DNA from: Nectonema munidae | Lineage: Eukaryota > Nematomorpha > Nectonematoida > Nectonematidae | DNA length: 64,000 bases | Assembly (NCBI GenBank): GCA_030549495.1 | Contig: JAUIRK010000044.1 | Coordinates: 1-64,000, forward strand | Direction: 5' to 3' | Part shown: in pieces, positions 11,512 through 22,918 of the stretch | How positions within the stretch are numbered: position 1 is the first letter of the stretch | How the letters are laid out: every line of letters begins with the position of its first letter | Program-made: the position numbers and the translations under genes | Notes under the pieces: model-generated | Databases searched by the model: none | Told to the model about the DNA's origin: nothing | Seen by the model: only the letters and a program-made list of their open reading frames with translations

Positions 11512-14500
11512 ATGACCTCAGTCAAATTTGTCATTGAAGAAGCTAATAGTGAAAATTTAGAAGCTGGCCCTAGTAGCCAAAGCATAGATATCAAAGATTT
11601 GCCTACAAGAAATTGTGTAGATAAGCAAACAGAACATACTCAAGACGACTCTATTATTCAGACACAAGAAATACCAAAAGTTAACTTGCCAGGCATAAGT
11701 CTTTGTGACCATAAAGACAATGATCAGATGAAGTTTTACTTTATTGACAAGCGTATCCCTGAACGCAATTTCAAGTACCCATCGAAATTCTACAAGGATA
11801 AAAGACTATCAACGAAAGTGGTTTAATATTTTTAATTTTATTGGCTCTTCTAAATTAGAGGAAGGCATTTTCTGCATTGCCTGTCGTTTTTTTCCGCACA
11901 GTTCTCATCGATGTGGAAAGAAATGTATAACGGAAGCGTACAGAAACTGGAAAAATGTAAAAGAGGATTTAAGAACTAAGTGAATATCTCTTGTCATCTA
12001 TGGTTAGAATGAGAGCTTTCGTAGATACATACCAAGCTCCAGAATAAAACAGAATCAGAAAATTCTAAAGTTGATTACAAAATCACTGATATTTTGTGGT
12101 CGACGCGGAATCGCTTTACTTGGTCACAGAAATGACGACACAGAAAAATGCACTGATTACAACATGGAAAATTTAAAGAACTTTTAAACTTTCGTATAGA
12201 CTCTGGTGATCACATTTTAGCAAAATATATTTCAAATTGTAAAAAAAAATGCAAAATACACCTCTAAAATTGAATTACTGAGGTGTATTAAGAGTTATAT
12301 CCAGAATGAAATTGTGAAAGAAATACAGTAAAACCTCGTTATCTCGAATTTGAAGGGATCAAACAAAAACTTCGAGATATCCTAAATATCAAGAAAAACT
12401 ATTATCAAGTCCATTTTTTAAAAAATAAATATCGACCGGTATGTTTTTTGTCTGCTTGTTAGATCTAAAGTAACTCTGCTAAAATAAACAGATCCTGATA
12501 TCTTTTTAAAGTGCATTTTATTTTAAATCAACATGAGTAAGTCGGACTCAAAAAAACAGAAAGTCCAAAAATGGTAGATGATTGGATGAAGGCATAAAAA
12601 ACTATGGAAATCCATGACCATCACACATCGTATGCCTATAGTTTTACATCACTTCTCTAAGCAGCTTTGATGATGTTGACATATTACTTTCATTAAGATT
12701 TTCATTAAAAAACTTAATTTATTGAAGAAAAAATATGGCAACAATTGTTGCATAAATAAAATTTTAAACACTGAAATTTATTGGGGAGAGGAGTAAATCC
12801 GTTTTTGTCTCCTAGAAAACATTAGGTGGAGGGGAGAGGGTCCCTGATGTATTGCTGCAATATTGCTAGAGAACATTTATTTTTTATTATTTGGTGTTTT
12901 GTTGTAAATGATTATTTACGTATGTAAAAAGTTCGAGATAAACATAGTACATTTGATGCTTGTAACAATTAAATACTTTGAAATTATCAGGTCATTCAAG
13001 ATATCAGAGTTTGAGATATCCAAACTTATTTACATGTAATGTATAAGGAAAAAAGTTTTACCATAAAAGAACTTCAAGATAACCGATATTTCGAGATATC
13101 GAAGTTTCACTGTATATCAACAGTCATTTGGACCACACTTTGGACTACAATATGATGAGATAAATGACATAAGTAACTGGGAACAACATGGGAATCGTCT
13201 TGCGTTATACACGTGACAATAACCCTGTGGAATAATTAATTGAATTTGTGGAATGTGAAGGCACAAATGGGTTAAAAATTTGTGACAATGTCATTAAATC
13301 ACTTTCCTCTGCTGGCATTGATGTGAAGTGCTGCCGTTTTCAAACAATGGATGGGGCAGCAAACATGTCGAAAAAATACAATAGTTTTGCTGCAAAATTC
13401 CAGGAAGCTTCTACAAAGGCAACATATCACTACTGCAGTAATACGATTTGAATCTAGTCCTTTGGAAGAGTTGTTAGGTGGGGGAAGTGCATGTGATGTT
13501 GGATGCACTGAAGCAACTAGGAATTTTTTTTCGTTACTCTCCAAAGAGGAGCAGGCGTCTCGAACAAGCTGTTACTACTGTGAATGAAGGAAGACCATCA
13601 AAAGATGCCATTACAAAATCAAAAATGAAAATATTTTGTAAAACTCGATGGGTGGAGAAAATAACAATACTGCAGGATTTTGAAGACCTTTATGAAGCTT
13701 TACTTACTTGTTTAGATGCCATTGGGTTTTATGAACGCGGATAAGATGGCAAAGCGCTTACAGAGGCATAGTGACTTATGAAGCGCATAACAGATTGCAC
13801 ATTTATTATCAGTTTCCAAAAGTCAAAAAGCATCTTTTTGAATATTTGATGGGACTTAGTAAAATACTACAGAAAACTGAAATGGACTTTATTCAAGCTT
13901 ACAACATGGCAGAACTGGTAAAGGAAACCGTAAAATTTGCAAAACCGATGAAGCTGATTACAATATCATATATACAAAGCCAGAAAAAAATGGCAAGATT
14001 AGCTCACATTGCAAGATGCTAAAGAATATTTCAAACTTAGAGTTTTTATACCGTTTTGGGATAATGTTATTCAGCATGAGGTTTGGTACTCTTGCTAAAG
14101 TAGATCTTCGTGGGTTTTACCTACTACAAAACAATCTTAACAAAATCACAGAGGAAACAATCTCTTTTCTAGTTGATTTCCATAAACACTGGTTTACCAT
14201 TCTCTTTTACTTTTTCTCATGAATTGGAGCTCTGGAAGAGGTTATGGTCTAGTCAGGAAGACCGACCAGACACCATAACTTCCGCGCTATCAGACAGAAG
14301 AACGTGTTCAACTCTATTCCTAAATGTTACAAAATTTTACATTTTCTACAGCTGACAGCAGTTTCTTCAAGTGGAGTAGAACGCAAAAACCGAGCTTTAA
14401 AACATATCAAACGAGCATCGAGGAGTTCTATGGCAGAAGAAAGATTAAATGCACTTCTTCTTCTCCTTTATGTATGCCAGGACATCAACATTGACGTCGA

Positions 14501-14573
14501 ATCAGTCGTTGAAATGTATGCCAGGCAGAGGCCACGAAGAATGTTTCTTATCAATTCTCTAGCAGAGAAATAA
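11512..14573 (+). pseudogene. Broken hAT transposase, right arm
   Basis: Plus-strand mirror of the left-arm pseudogene. Pieces are at 11512-11826 (N-terminal), 11744-11983 (TTF-type zinc finger), 13248-13451 (RNase H-like segment), 13478-13744 (TRW motif), 13771-14022 and 14304-14573 (dimerisation region). The translated pieces are identical to those on the left, so little time has passed since duplication, or conversion keeps the arms alike. Confidence 0.85.
12326..13112. mobile_element. pogo/Tigger-type MITE nested in hAT, right arm
   Basis: Mirror of 3881-4667. TA flanks both ends (12324-12325 and 13113-13114), with CAGTAAAACCTCG at the left and the reverse complement of CAGTGAAACTTCG at the right. 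Confidence 0.85.
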
Positions 14574-14834
14574 CTATCCAGATTTTTTTTAATTAATTTT
14601 TTTATGTGATTTTAGCAATAAACTACAATTCAAGACCTCGGCCTCCTTTACTTAATTACTTGTTCTACCTAATAATGCTAATAAGTTTATTTGCATATCG
14701 CTCAACTGAATGAGGCTTTGCCCCCAGGTCCCCACCAGGGCTTTGCCCTGGACCCACTGGGGGCCTCAAGTCGGCCTTCATACCCCCTGTCTACTTTGTG
14801 CGCCTTCTAACTTCAATTCTTGGATCCGCGCCTG

Positions 14835-15361
14835 AGCAAGAAGAAAAACGCAAAATCTAAAGTTTGTTTAAAAGTACTTTATGTTTTTGAAAGATAAAAC
14901 AACGTATTACCAAAAATATTTTTGGAAAAAGTATCCAAAAATTATTCAGAAATAAAGCTATTAAATTGGTTTAAAAATGATCAAACAAAAGATGTACCTA
15001 CTTTTTAGATTTTCTTAACTCTAATTAATAAACTTTTAAATTTTTATTTTCATTATTATAATTATGTGAATCACTCTCGGTTAAGCTGTAACAGCTAGAA
15101 AGCGGTCCGTGCGTTGTGGATAGCGAAACGGCCAGCACATATGGTGGTTAGCTACGAAATAAGCAAGCATAGCTTGGCGAATAAGTAGTCCGAACAAACA
15201 GCGCTAACATCACCAGACGAAGTTAAAATGCTTCAAGTCTAAGACGGTGTTATGACAAGGCGAGTAGGAAATGTCATATGTATTTCAGAGAATGTGCTTT
15301 TCTGTTTATTATTCCACGCTTACATGCAGGTACCTGATGTATAAATGCATTTTAAGTTAAT
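14835..15361. other. Arm DNA between hAT element and satellite array, right
   Basis: Mirror of 1633-2159. No gene, RNA or recognisable transposon was seen. Confidence 0.5.
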
Positions 15362-17334
15362 TTATCTGGAATACAGGTGCCCCCATATAGGTATTATCCT
15401 CTCAAAGGCGAGGGGATCATGTGAGCCAGAAATCTCACACTCATTGTGGCCTGCTTGGCTTCAACTTCTAATTCTTTATCTCCTTTCTTTGTTTTTCTAT
15501 TTTTTCCTGAAATTCAGGTCCTTCCAACTAGTGGTATTATCCGCTCAAAGGCGGGGGTATCATGTGAGCCAGAAATCTCACACTCATTGTTGCCTGCTTG
15601 GCTTCAACTTCTAATTCTTTATCTCCTTTCTTTGATTTCTATTTTTTCCTGGAATTCAGGTCCCCTCTAACAACTAGAGGTATTATCCGCTCAAAAGCGG
15701 GGGTATCATGTGAGCCAGAAATCTCACACTCATTGTGGCCTGCTTGGCTTCAACTTCTAATTCTTTATCTCCTTTCTTTGTTTTTCTATTTTTTCCTGAA
15801 ATTCAGGTCCCTCCAACTAGTGGTATTATCCGCTCAAAGGCGGGGGTATCATGTGAGCCAGAAATCTCACACTCATTGTGGCCTGCTTGGCTTCAACTTC
15901 TAATTCTTTATCTCCTTTCTTTGTTTTTCTATTTTTTCCTGAAATTCAGGTCCCTCCAACTAGTGGTATTATCCGCTCAAAGGCGGGGGTATCATGTGAG
16001 CCAGAAATCTCACACTCATTGTTGCCTGCTTGGCTTCAACTTCTAATTCTTTATCTCCTTTCTTTGATTTCTATTTTTTCCTGGAATTCAGGTCCTCCCT
16101 AACAACTAGAGGTATTATCCGCTCAAAGGCGGGGGTATCATGTGAGCCAGAAATCTCACACTCATTGTGGCCTGCTTGGCTTCAACTTCTAATTCTTTAT
16201 CTCCTTTTTTTGTTTTTCTATTTTTTCCTGAAATTCAGGTCCCTCCAACTAGTGGTATTATCCGCTCAAAGGCGAGGGGATCATGTGAGCCAGAAATCTC
16301 ACACTCATTGTGGCCTGCTTGGCTTCAACTTCTAATTCTTTATCTCCTTTCTTTGTTTTTCTATTTTTTCCTGAAATTCAGGTCCCTCCAACTAGTGGTA
16401 TTATCCGCTCAAAGGCGGGGGTATCATGTGAGCCAGAAATCTCACACTCATTGTTGCCTGCTTGGCTTCAACTTCTAATTCTTTATCTCCTTTCTTTGAT
16501 TTCTATTTTTTCCTGGAATTTAGGTCCCCCCTAACAACTAGAGGTATTATCCGCTCAAAGGCGGGGGTATCATGTGAGCCAGAAATCTCATACTCATTGT
16601 GGCCTGCTTGGCTTCAACTTCTAATTCTTTATCTCCTTTCTTTGTTTTTCTATTTTTTCCTGAAATTCAGGTCCCTCCAACTAGTGGTATTATCCGCTCA
16701 AAGGCGGGTTATCATGTGAGCCAGAAATCTCACACTCATTGTGGCCTGCTTGGCTTCAACTTCTAATTCTTTATCTCCTTTCTTTGTTTTTCTATTTTTT
16801 CCTGGAATTCAGGTCCCCCTAACAACTAGAGGTATTATCCGCTCAAAGGCGGGGGTGTCATGTGAGCCAGAAATCTCACACTCATTGTGGCCTGCTTGGC
16901 TTCAACTTCTAATTCTTTATCTCCTTTCTTTGTTTTTCTATTTTTTCCTGGAATTCAGGTCCCCCCTAACAACTAGAGGTATTATCCGCTCAAAGGCGGG
17001 GGTGTCATGTGAGCCAGAAATCTTACACTCATTGTGGCCTGCTTGGCTTCAACTTCTAATTCTTTATCTCCTTTCTTTGTTTTTCTATTTTTTCCTGGAA
17101 TTCAGGTCCCCCCTAACAACTAGTGGTATTATCCGCTCAAAGGCGGGGGTATCATGTGAGCCAGAAATCTCACACTCATTGTGGCCTGCTTGGCTTCAAC
17201 TTCTAATTCTTTATCTCCTTTCTTTGTTTTTCTATTTTTCCTGGAATTCAGGTCCCCCCTAACAACTAGAGGTATTATCCGCTCAAAGGCGGGGGTATCA
17301 TGTGAGCCAGAAATCTCACACTCATTGTGGCCTG
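15362..17334 (-). repeat. 144-bp satellite array, right arm
   Basis: About 13.6 copies of the same monomer, inverted relative to the left array. The A-A-B order is clear up to about 16560. From about 16740 to 17334 the copies are mixed: they carry the type B spacer (CTAACAACTAGAGG) with the type A word TTTGTTTTTC, as expected from exchange between monomers. The array stops sharply after CATTGTGGCCTG at 17334. Lining up the variant AATTTAGG (near 48 on the left and 16517 on the right) shows that the left arm holds exactly one more 432-bp unit between that point and the inner edge. Confidence 0.95.
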
Positions 17335-17912
17335 ATTTAAGAAGATGGCTTTGTCCAAAGCCAATAGGCTGCAGGTTCGTTCTTTGCCCCAGCTCCCTCC
17401 ACTTAGTTTGATAAATGGATGGGTCTGGCTTAAAGATCAAAAATCTTCCTTCAATTAGACAATCTGGTCACCATCTTCTTTCCACTAGTGGATGAGCGTT
17501 CGCTCGCAGTGAGTTCATCCGCTCTTCGACAGGTCTTGTTTTTGGTCCTGCAGGGTGTCCACTCACCCTTCTCATCTAGCTGGGCTCGATGGGGTGCCGG
17601 TTTAGTCGCCGACGAGTCGACAAGCTGTGCAAGGCAAGGGCGCTCACTTCCTTGAGATGGCAAAACCATCCGCATACCTTCGACATATGTGAATTATAGC
17701 ATTGCTTTTGATAACCCTCCCCCCCCACCCCATGTTAATAAAAGCAACTTAAAGGATATCTCTTTTCTTTCTCCCCCTCCCACCCCCTTTTAATTAGATT
17801 ATAAAATAATTTTTTTTAGATTATTAATAATAATTTAGAATTAGCAATAAAAATTTACCCGACAAAATAATTTATTTTTGAATGAAAAACTAACAATTTC
17901 GAAGAACTAATG
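17335..17912. other. Intergenic stretch, GC-richer to 17690
   Basis: Bases 17335-17690 are clearly less AT-rich than both neighbours. They contain GCAGGTTCGTTCTTTGCC near 17371, which resembles a worn tRNA promoter B box, and ATAAATGGATGGGTCTGG near 17411. This could be a SINE or LINE 3' relic, but no family is recognised. From 17700 the sequence is C-rich and then AT-rich low-complexity DNA leading to the poly(A) site of the next gene. Confidence 0.4.
17871..17876 (-). terminator. Poly(A) signal of the EB-domain gene
   Basis: AATAAA on the minus strand, 36 bases beyond the stop codon of the 953-codon gene. This is a usual distance for a short 3' UTR and supports the gene being transcribed as one unspliced unit. 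Confidence 0.5.
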
Positions 17913-20774
17913 CTAATTTAACGTCTCTTCTGTTCTTTTTTTGTTTCTTTCGTCTGCATAACCAAAGGATAAATAAAATAAATAAAACAAGTAGGAGAAA
18001 AATATAAATGAATACCAAGAATAAAATATTGGCATGCATCCTTTTTCTATCTTTATTCTAATTATTTTAAAGGAAGAAGTCCCATTTTTCTCATTTACTT
18101 TTAATTTTTCCTTCAAAAGCTTCACAATTCTTCCTTTTTCTGGCATCTCAAATTTACTCATGAATAATTTGACCATAAAGCTCCCATTTTTAAATAAAAC
18201 CCGACTGGCTACGTAGTTCTTTAACATTTTCCTAAAAACTTTTTCTATATTTTCTTCCATTTCACTCTTAATTTTTTTGATATTTTTTTTCAAACTGATC
18301 TCGTATTTTTTAAGTTTGGGAGCCATTGACACTAAAACTGAATAACACGCATTCCGATATAACGGCTCACACTCATTGTCTTTGAATCTGTAACCATTTA
18401 TGCACACACATATACCACCTCGCTTATTACACATTTGTTTCTTGCCACATTCCCTACTTCTCTCACAATATTCATTGAATTTTGAAAACGTTTTACAACT
18501 TTGGTCTTTTACGTATCCATCAAGACATGCACAAACGGATGCCTTTATTTTATCAACAGAGGGCTTTTGCTTACAGTAGCCACTCATACACTCCTTATCA
18601 CTCAAACACAATTCTTTGATCTTCTTCTTACTTGTGCAAGATTTTCTGCTTTCAGACTCAGTCTCGTATTGATCCTCTTTACACACACACAAACTCCTTC
18701 GGCATCGCCCGGAAACGCACATGTCGTCGCTGCTACACTGTTCCCCGATTCGTTGCAAACACAAACCATCTTTTTCAATCTGACTTACTCTACACAAACA
18801 CAAACCGTCTTTGCAAATCTCGGACGAACATTCTTCATTCTTCTCACAATTATCGCGAAACTTTAGCGAATACTTTTCTACGCATAAATACGTTTTTTTG
18901 AAACTGCTTGCTTTCTCTATTACACTGTTAAATGAAAATAAATATTCTTTATCTTCAGTTAGGCTTTTGACTTGCGTCTTTGAACATAAGCAAGAAAAGC
19001 ATACATCTATGCAAATGGTGTGCTCTCTTTGCCAATTAAAAGATTCAAGATCGGCGCATTTATCTTCTGTCCATTTACTTTTGTTTTGCTCGTAGCTTAT
19101 TAAATGTTTGTCTCTATGACAACCATATATAAATTGACTACTAACCTGATTTACTTTCAAATTTAAGGATTGAAAGTCCAATTTTTTAATTGCTACCTTT
19201 TTTATTTCCCTCTGCATGTAATTGTAATTTGATTCCGTGTATATTATAATCTTTACCTCTTTTTTCTTATAGTGAAAAATAAACGAGTCAACATATAACT
19301 TTGGAAAGTGTATAATGAGAAGTTTTGAAATTGAGTCCTTTAAATTAGCCTTAAATTGATTGTTGAAATCTGAGTTCTTAATCATTTCAAGATTTAATAT
19401 AAATGGACACAAATACGAAACTCCAGAATCTGGAATACACATTTCTCCATTGAACAGATGACCATTCTCGCAAACGCACATTTTAGAAATGCAAATTTGA
19501 TTTTCCTCTATGTTACATCTTTTTTCTATTTCGTTACAGCTTTCACGGTGTTTTTGATACGGCTTACATATTCCAGCATACAAAAAGCCTTCCAGACACT
19601 GGCATGTAGAATGATCAGGGCCTTTCTTGCAAAATGATGTAGAACACTCTCTGTTTTCTCTGCATTCCTGTCCCACTTGGTATTCGCCTTTTACTTTTCT
19701 TGCTTCGCATTTCTTTTTGAAGCATTTTCCACTCAAACATTCTTCTGACTTGTTGCACTTTTCTCTCAAATTTTTCTTCGTTTTACATCCTTTTTGGTAT
19801 AAAAATGACGAATTTGGACAACTACATTTTTCTTTATAACATATATCTGTTTCACACTCCCTGTTTATCTTACAAAATGAGTTTATGGTCTTTTTCTTTA
19901 AACATGTTTCTTCCAAATAAAATTCACCCTTCTCACAAAAACACTTATCGTAATAGCATTTACCAGACACGCATTCTTTATTTGTTTGACAATTTTTAAA
20001 TAATTTTTTCTTTTTCTTACATTCATAATCTTCCCTATATTCATCCTCAAAACAATCACAAATACCATCCCGGCAATTCCTCGATTTACACTCACTGTGT
20101 CTATCACAGGGTTCTTCGTGTTGCTTTAGTTCAAAGCATTTGCTATTTTCTTCATACTTGTTTTTTGGACAAACACATTTCGATTTACTACATTTCCCAC
20201 TTAGGCATTCCCTATTATTTTTACATTTTTTGTGTAACCTATGCTTTCTTTTGCACTCACTCTCCTCAAAAAAGCTTGAAGAATTACATTGACATTTCCC
20301 TTTCTTGCATGAACCCCCTGACCTCATGTACCTACAGTCGTTTTTCGAATTACACGACATTTCTTCATAGTTTGAACATTCCGAGCTACGATCTCCTCTT
20401 TTGCACATACATCTCCCTTGGCACTCGTTTTTGTCACATTGGATATCAAACTTGCACTTTTTTCCGCTTTTAATTTTACATTCGTACAACTCCCCTAAGC
20501 AGCTATGTTTTTTGTGCAATTCTCTAAAAACTTGATATTTTGGTAAATCTGTTTTATATATATTATAAATTTCCTTATTACATTGAAGATTCTCACAACA
20601 CCCTACTCTATAGCTTACATTAGGTTCATGTAAAACTTTAAGTTGTTTGCTAAATTTGCTGCACGCTTTCCCTAAATTAAAAGATTTATATATATTATTC
20701 TGACGCGCAGTCTTTACAAGAGCAAAAGCTCCTAAGTATAATAAAATAATCTTGAAAAAGTATATTATATTCAT
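17913..20774 (-). CDS. Cysteine-rich EB/EGF-like single-pass membrane protein, intronless
   Basis: An unbroken ORF of 953 codons. Residues 1-23 are a hydrophobic signal peptide. About nine cysteine modules follow (about 95-450), each of the form C-x5/6-[E/N]-C-x2-x2-C-x4/8-C-x-C, for example CKNNRECLSGKC then CVCPKN. This is the EB-module pattern of invertebrate extracellular proteins. A module-free stretch of about 110 residues comes next, then four more modules (about 640-810), a second module-free stretch (about 815-915), a membrane span (about 917-938, FYSWYSFIFFSYLFYLFYLS) and a short basic tail. The two module-free stretches both alternate amphipathic helix and strand-like segments and could be SEA-like, which is inference. 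The topology predicts a type I surface protein with a large ectodomain. Ligand and role are unknown. The lack of introns contrasts with the M16 gene and would fit a retrocopy or a recently acquired gene. The long unbroken frame argues that it is functional. Confidence 0.85.
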   Translation of the reverse strand: MNIIYFFKIILLYLGAFALVKTARQNNIYKSFNLGKACSKFSKQLKVLHEPNVSYRVGCCENLQCNKEIYNIYKTDLPKYQVFRELHKKHSCLGELYECKIKSGKKCKFDIQCDKNECQGRCMCKRGDRSSECSNYEEMSCNSKNDCRYMRSGGSCKKGKCQCNSSSFFEESECKRKHRLHKKCKNNRECLSGKCSKSKCVCPKNKYEENSKCFELKQHEEPCDRHSECKSRNCRDGICDCFEDEYREDYECKKKKKLFKNCQTNKECVSGKCYYDKCFCEKGEFYLEETCLKKKTINSFCKINRECETDICYKEKCSCPNSSFLYQKGCKTKKNLREKCNKSEECLSGKCFKKKCEARKVKGEYQVGQECRENRECSTSFCKKGPDHSTCQCLEGFLYAGICKPYQKHRESCNEIEKRCNIEENQICISKMCVCENGHLFNGEMCIPDSGVSYLCPFILNLEMIKNSDFNNQFKANLKDSISKLLIIHFPKLYVDSFIFHYKKKEVKIIIYTESNYNYMQREIKKVAIKKLDFQSLNLKVNQVSSQFIYGCHRDKHLISYEQNKSKWTEDKCADLESFNWQREHTICIDVCFSCLCSKTQVKSLTEDKEYLFSFNSVIEKASSFKKTYLCVEKYSLKFRDNCEKNEECSSEICKDGLCLCRVSQIEKDGLCLQRIGEQCSSDDMCVSGRCRRSLCVCKEDQYETESESRKSCTSKKKIKELCLSDKECMSGYCKQKPSVDKIKASVCACLDGYVKDQSCKTFSKFNEYCERSRECGKKQMCNKRGGICVCINGYRFKDNECEPLYRNACYSVLVSMAPKLKKYEISLKKNIKKIKSEMEENIEKVFRKMLKNYVASRVLFKNGSFMVKLFMSKFEMPEKGRIVKLLKEKLKVNEKNGTSSFKIIRIKIEKGCMPIFYSWYSFIFFSYLFYLFYLSFGYADERNKKRTEETLN

Positions 20775-21334
20775 TTTTATAGATGCATAAATAACAAAGT
20801 GAACTTTTCAATAAAATGTAGCCTAACCTCTATCTGTATGTCGCTGAAAGCATTTTGATTGGTTGAAATATAATTATCGATAAAATAAATTTAACCAATC
20901 ACATGAGAGATCATCATACCAAAAATACACAGAAAATATACGACTACTATATGCTAAAAACGAATAACTCATCACCACACCACATTATAATTTTACATAG
21001 ACATACAATTAACCAATCAAATGCGAGTTTATCATACAGCGCAAAAATACACAGAAAATATACAACTATGCTAAAATCAATAACTCCCCGAACAACCGTT
21101 AACTAGCTACTCTATATAATAATGCAACCCATCATCATACCATATAAAAATACACACCAAACGTATAGCTCAAGCTATTAAAGTATTCCTAACCCTAAAA
21201 GTTATATTTAATCTCCCTTTTGTGACATTTCTTGTTTTTTGCAATCAACTAAACTAATTGTCATATAGTGAATTCAATGGTGAGCAAATTTTTTCACTAA
21301 AATCAATCAAATTTATGAAAAAATCGATTTAATA
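20775..21334. promoter_or_regulatory. Upstream region of the EB-domain gene with CCAAT-bearing repeats
   Basis: A block is imperfectly repeated about 120 bp apart: AACCAATCA at 20893 and 21011, and ACACAGAAAATATAC at 20927 and 21049. A weaker third trace lies near 21145 (ATCATCATACCATATAAAAATACACACC). GATTGGTTG at 20857 adds an inverted CCAAT box. The position, directly 5' of the minus-strand gene, suggests a promoter with repeated CCAAT elements, but no start site can be assigned. Nothing else was found up to the transposon at 21337. Confidence 0.35.
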
Positions 21335-22147
21335 TATAGCATTTTCAGTTTAAGTTCGTCCTTTTTCATTTTAAGTTCGTCCTTTTTCATTTTAAGTTCG
21401 TCCTTTTTCATTTTAAGTTCGTCCTTTTTCATTTTAAGTTGGTCCTCATTAGTTTGCCTTTTTTACTATACAAAAATAAATTGTTAATTATTTTTTGTTT
21501 ATCATACCTACTAAATCTTATTAAAATTGCAAAATTTTTCAATATTTACTAAAATATTTTAATTTTTTTAGTGATTTTTAGTTTTTTTAATCTAAATTAT
21601 GTAAAACTTTGTAGGTTTTGATGAGCAAATTTTAAATTAATTTAAGTTTGAAAGATGATCTTAAACGTTGAAATTAAACTAACAAGTAGTACTTTTATAT
21701 TTGGCTCAATTAATATGTTATGTATTCCTAGCATTTCTTCAACTCCTCTGCTCATTTAAAAAAATAAATAAAAAGATTTAAAAAATACATGATATTTTAA
21801 TCCACTTAATTAAAAACTCAAAATTTTAAAATAAAAAAAATAAAGTAAAACAATTTATTAGAAATTATGAATAAATATTTGGATTATACAAATGCCCAGT
21901 CGAAGCTATATTGACATTGTTCATCATATGTCTGTTGTATAGTTCGTGCAGTCAAATGTTGAAATGGTGTTGACGCCTTCTGTGATGGTCGATGAAAACG
22001 GTTCTAGGCGAAAAGTGACCAGAAGAGAAAAGTGACCACTATCTTGTTAAGGCAATTTCACAAGTCAATTACGAAGCAATGATATAGAAGCTCTTTCTAT
22101 CTGGACACTTTTGTCTTCTGGATACTATTCTCCGGTTACCATGAAAA

Positions 22148-22918
22148 CTATGTGCTTTGTGCTGAAGAAGTCATTAAGTTTCTCACCTTGTTTTTCACTT
22201 TTGAGAAAACATTCTCGTAAGGATTTAGCATAAAAGAATATGGTGATAAAAACTTCAGTATATATCTTCCATTTTGTTGAAAAAGATCCTTTACTTCTTT
22301 ACTCTTGTGAATTTTTGCGTTATCGAGGAGAATCCAAGCACCGCTTTTAATTGTAGCATCTCGATTTAACTTTTCAAATAAATTTTTATATGAATTTTAA
22401 AACTTTTTACTGTTACAAGTACCATCTTCTACAATTTCAAAATGAATGACTTTAAAGCAGTTAATCGCAAGAACGAGAGAAACATTGTTTCCCCTATTTG
22501 TCGGAATAATCATACTTGCTCGTCTGCCTTTTTTTAAAACGTGCTTGTGAGCGACTCAAGTGTAAATTAAATCCGCCTCATCAATAAATATCAATGACTC
22601 ATGTGAGCTTGGAGCTGTACTTTGAAATTCTTGAGCATAGCATTTCCTTTTAAAAACACTATCCTCTCTATTCACAGCTTCAATTTGTTTGCTAACGCGC
22701 TTTAGTGTAACTTTCAAATCATTTACTAAATAGCTATGGAGAGTACTAAAAGCTATATTTATGCTGTACTTATCTTTCATTTTGTCTCTAATTTCTTCAA
22801 GAGTCAACATTGGATTACTTTCGATTAGGCTTTCAAGATATATAAGTCTTTCAGACGTTAAAAGCTTTTTTTGTGTCCACCATGAGAACTTTTGGATTTT
22901 CTTCATTGTTTTTATCAC
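22148..22918 (-). pseudogene. Tc1/mariner-type DD35E transposase, two in-frame stops
   Basis: 257 codons in one frame. An N-terminal helix-turn-helix region includes LESLIESNPMLTLEEIRDKM, a typical Tc1/IS630 DNA-binding segment. The catalytic core is visible: first Asp in SLIFIDEADLIYT, second Asp in WILLDNAKIHKS, and Glu in SPYSFMLNPYENVFSKV. There are 35 residues between the second Asp and the Glu, hence DD35E. Stop codons at 22556-22558 (just after the first Asp block) and 22397-22399 disable it. Family members are usually about 340 residues, so the N-terminus is also short. The reading frame is otherwise intact, which points to a fairly recent loss of activity. Confidence 0.85.

Larger units (their letters stand above)
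10748..14834 (+). mobile_element. hAT DNA transposon, right-arm copy, with nested pogo-type MITE
   Basis: Mirror image of 2160-6246 with the same ends, nested MITE and transposase breaks. The few differences from the left copy are single substitutions and run lengths, for example a shorter C-run near 10782-10791 than the matching G-run at 6199-6210. Confidence 0.8.
1..17334. repeat. Large imperfect palindrome (inverted duplication), left end outside the window
   Basis: Bases 1-7668 recur reverse-complemented in 8016-17334. Mirror partners in the outer arms add up to about 16994; for example hAT ORF 5166-5480 mirrors 11512-11826 exactly, and hAT ends 2160/6246 mirror 14834/10748. The arms agree almost base for base. 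They differ in homopolymer lengths and in a few substitutions, such as near 4868 versus 12126 and near 5809 versus 11181. The innermost 1.3 kb is present once on the left and twice in tandem on the right, so there are two centres of symmetry, at about 7842 (inner copy) and 8497 (outer arms). The true substitutions argue against a simple read fold-back, but an assembly artefact cannot be excluded from sequence alone. Confidence 0.9.

Noticed and set aside
18501-18901. Plus-strand ORFs of 89-121 codons opposite the membrane-protein gene
   Set aside because: They are antisense shadows of the cysteine modules (the ACA-rich complement of Cys codons) and have no features of their own.
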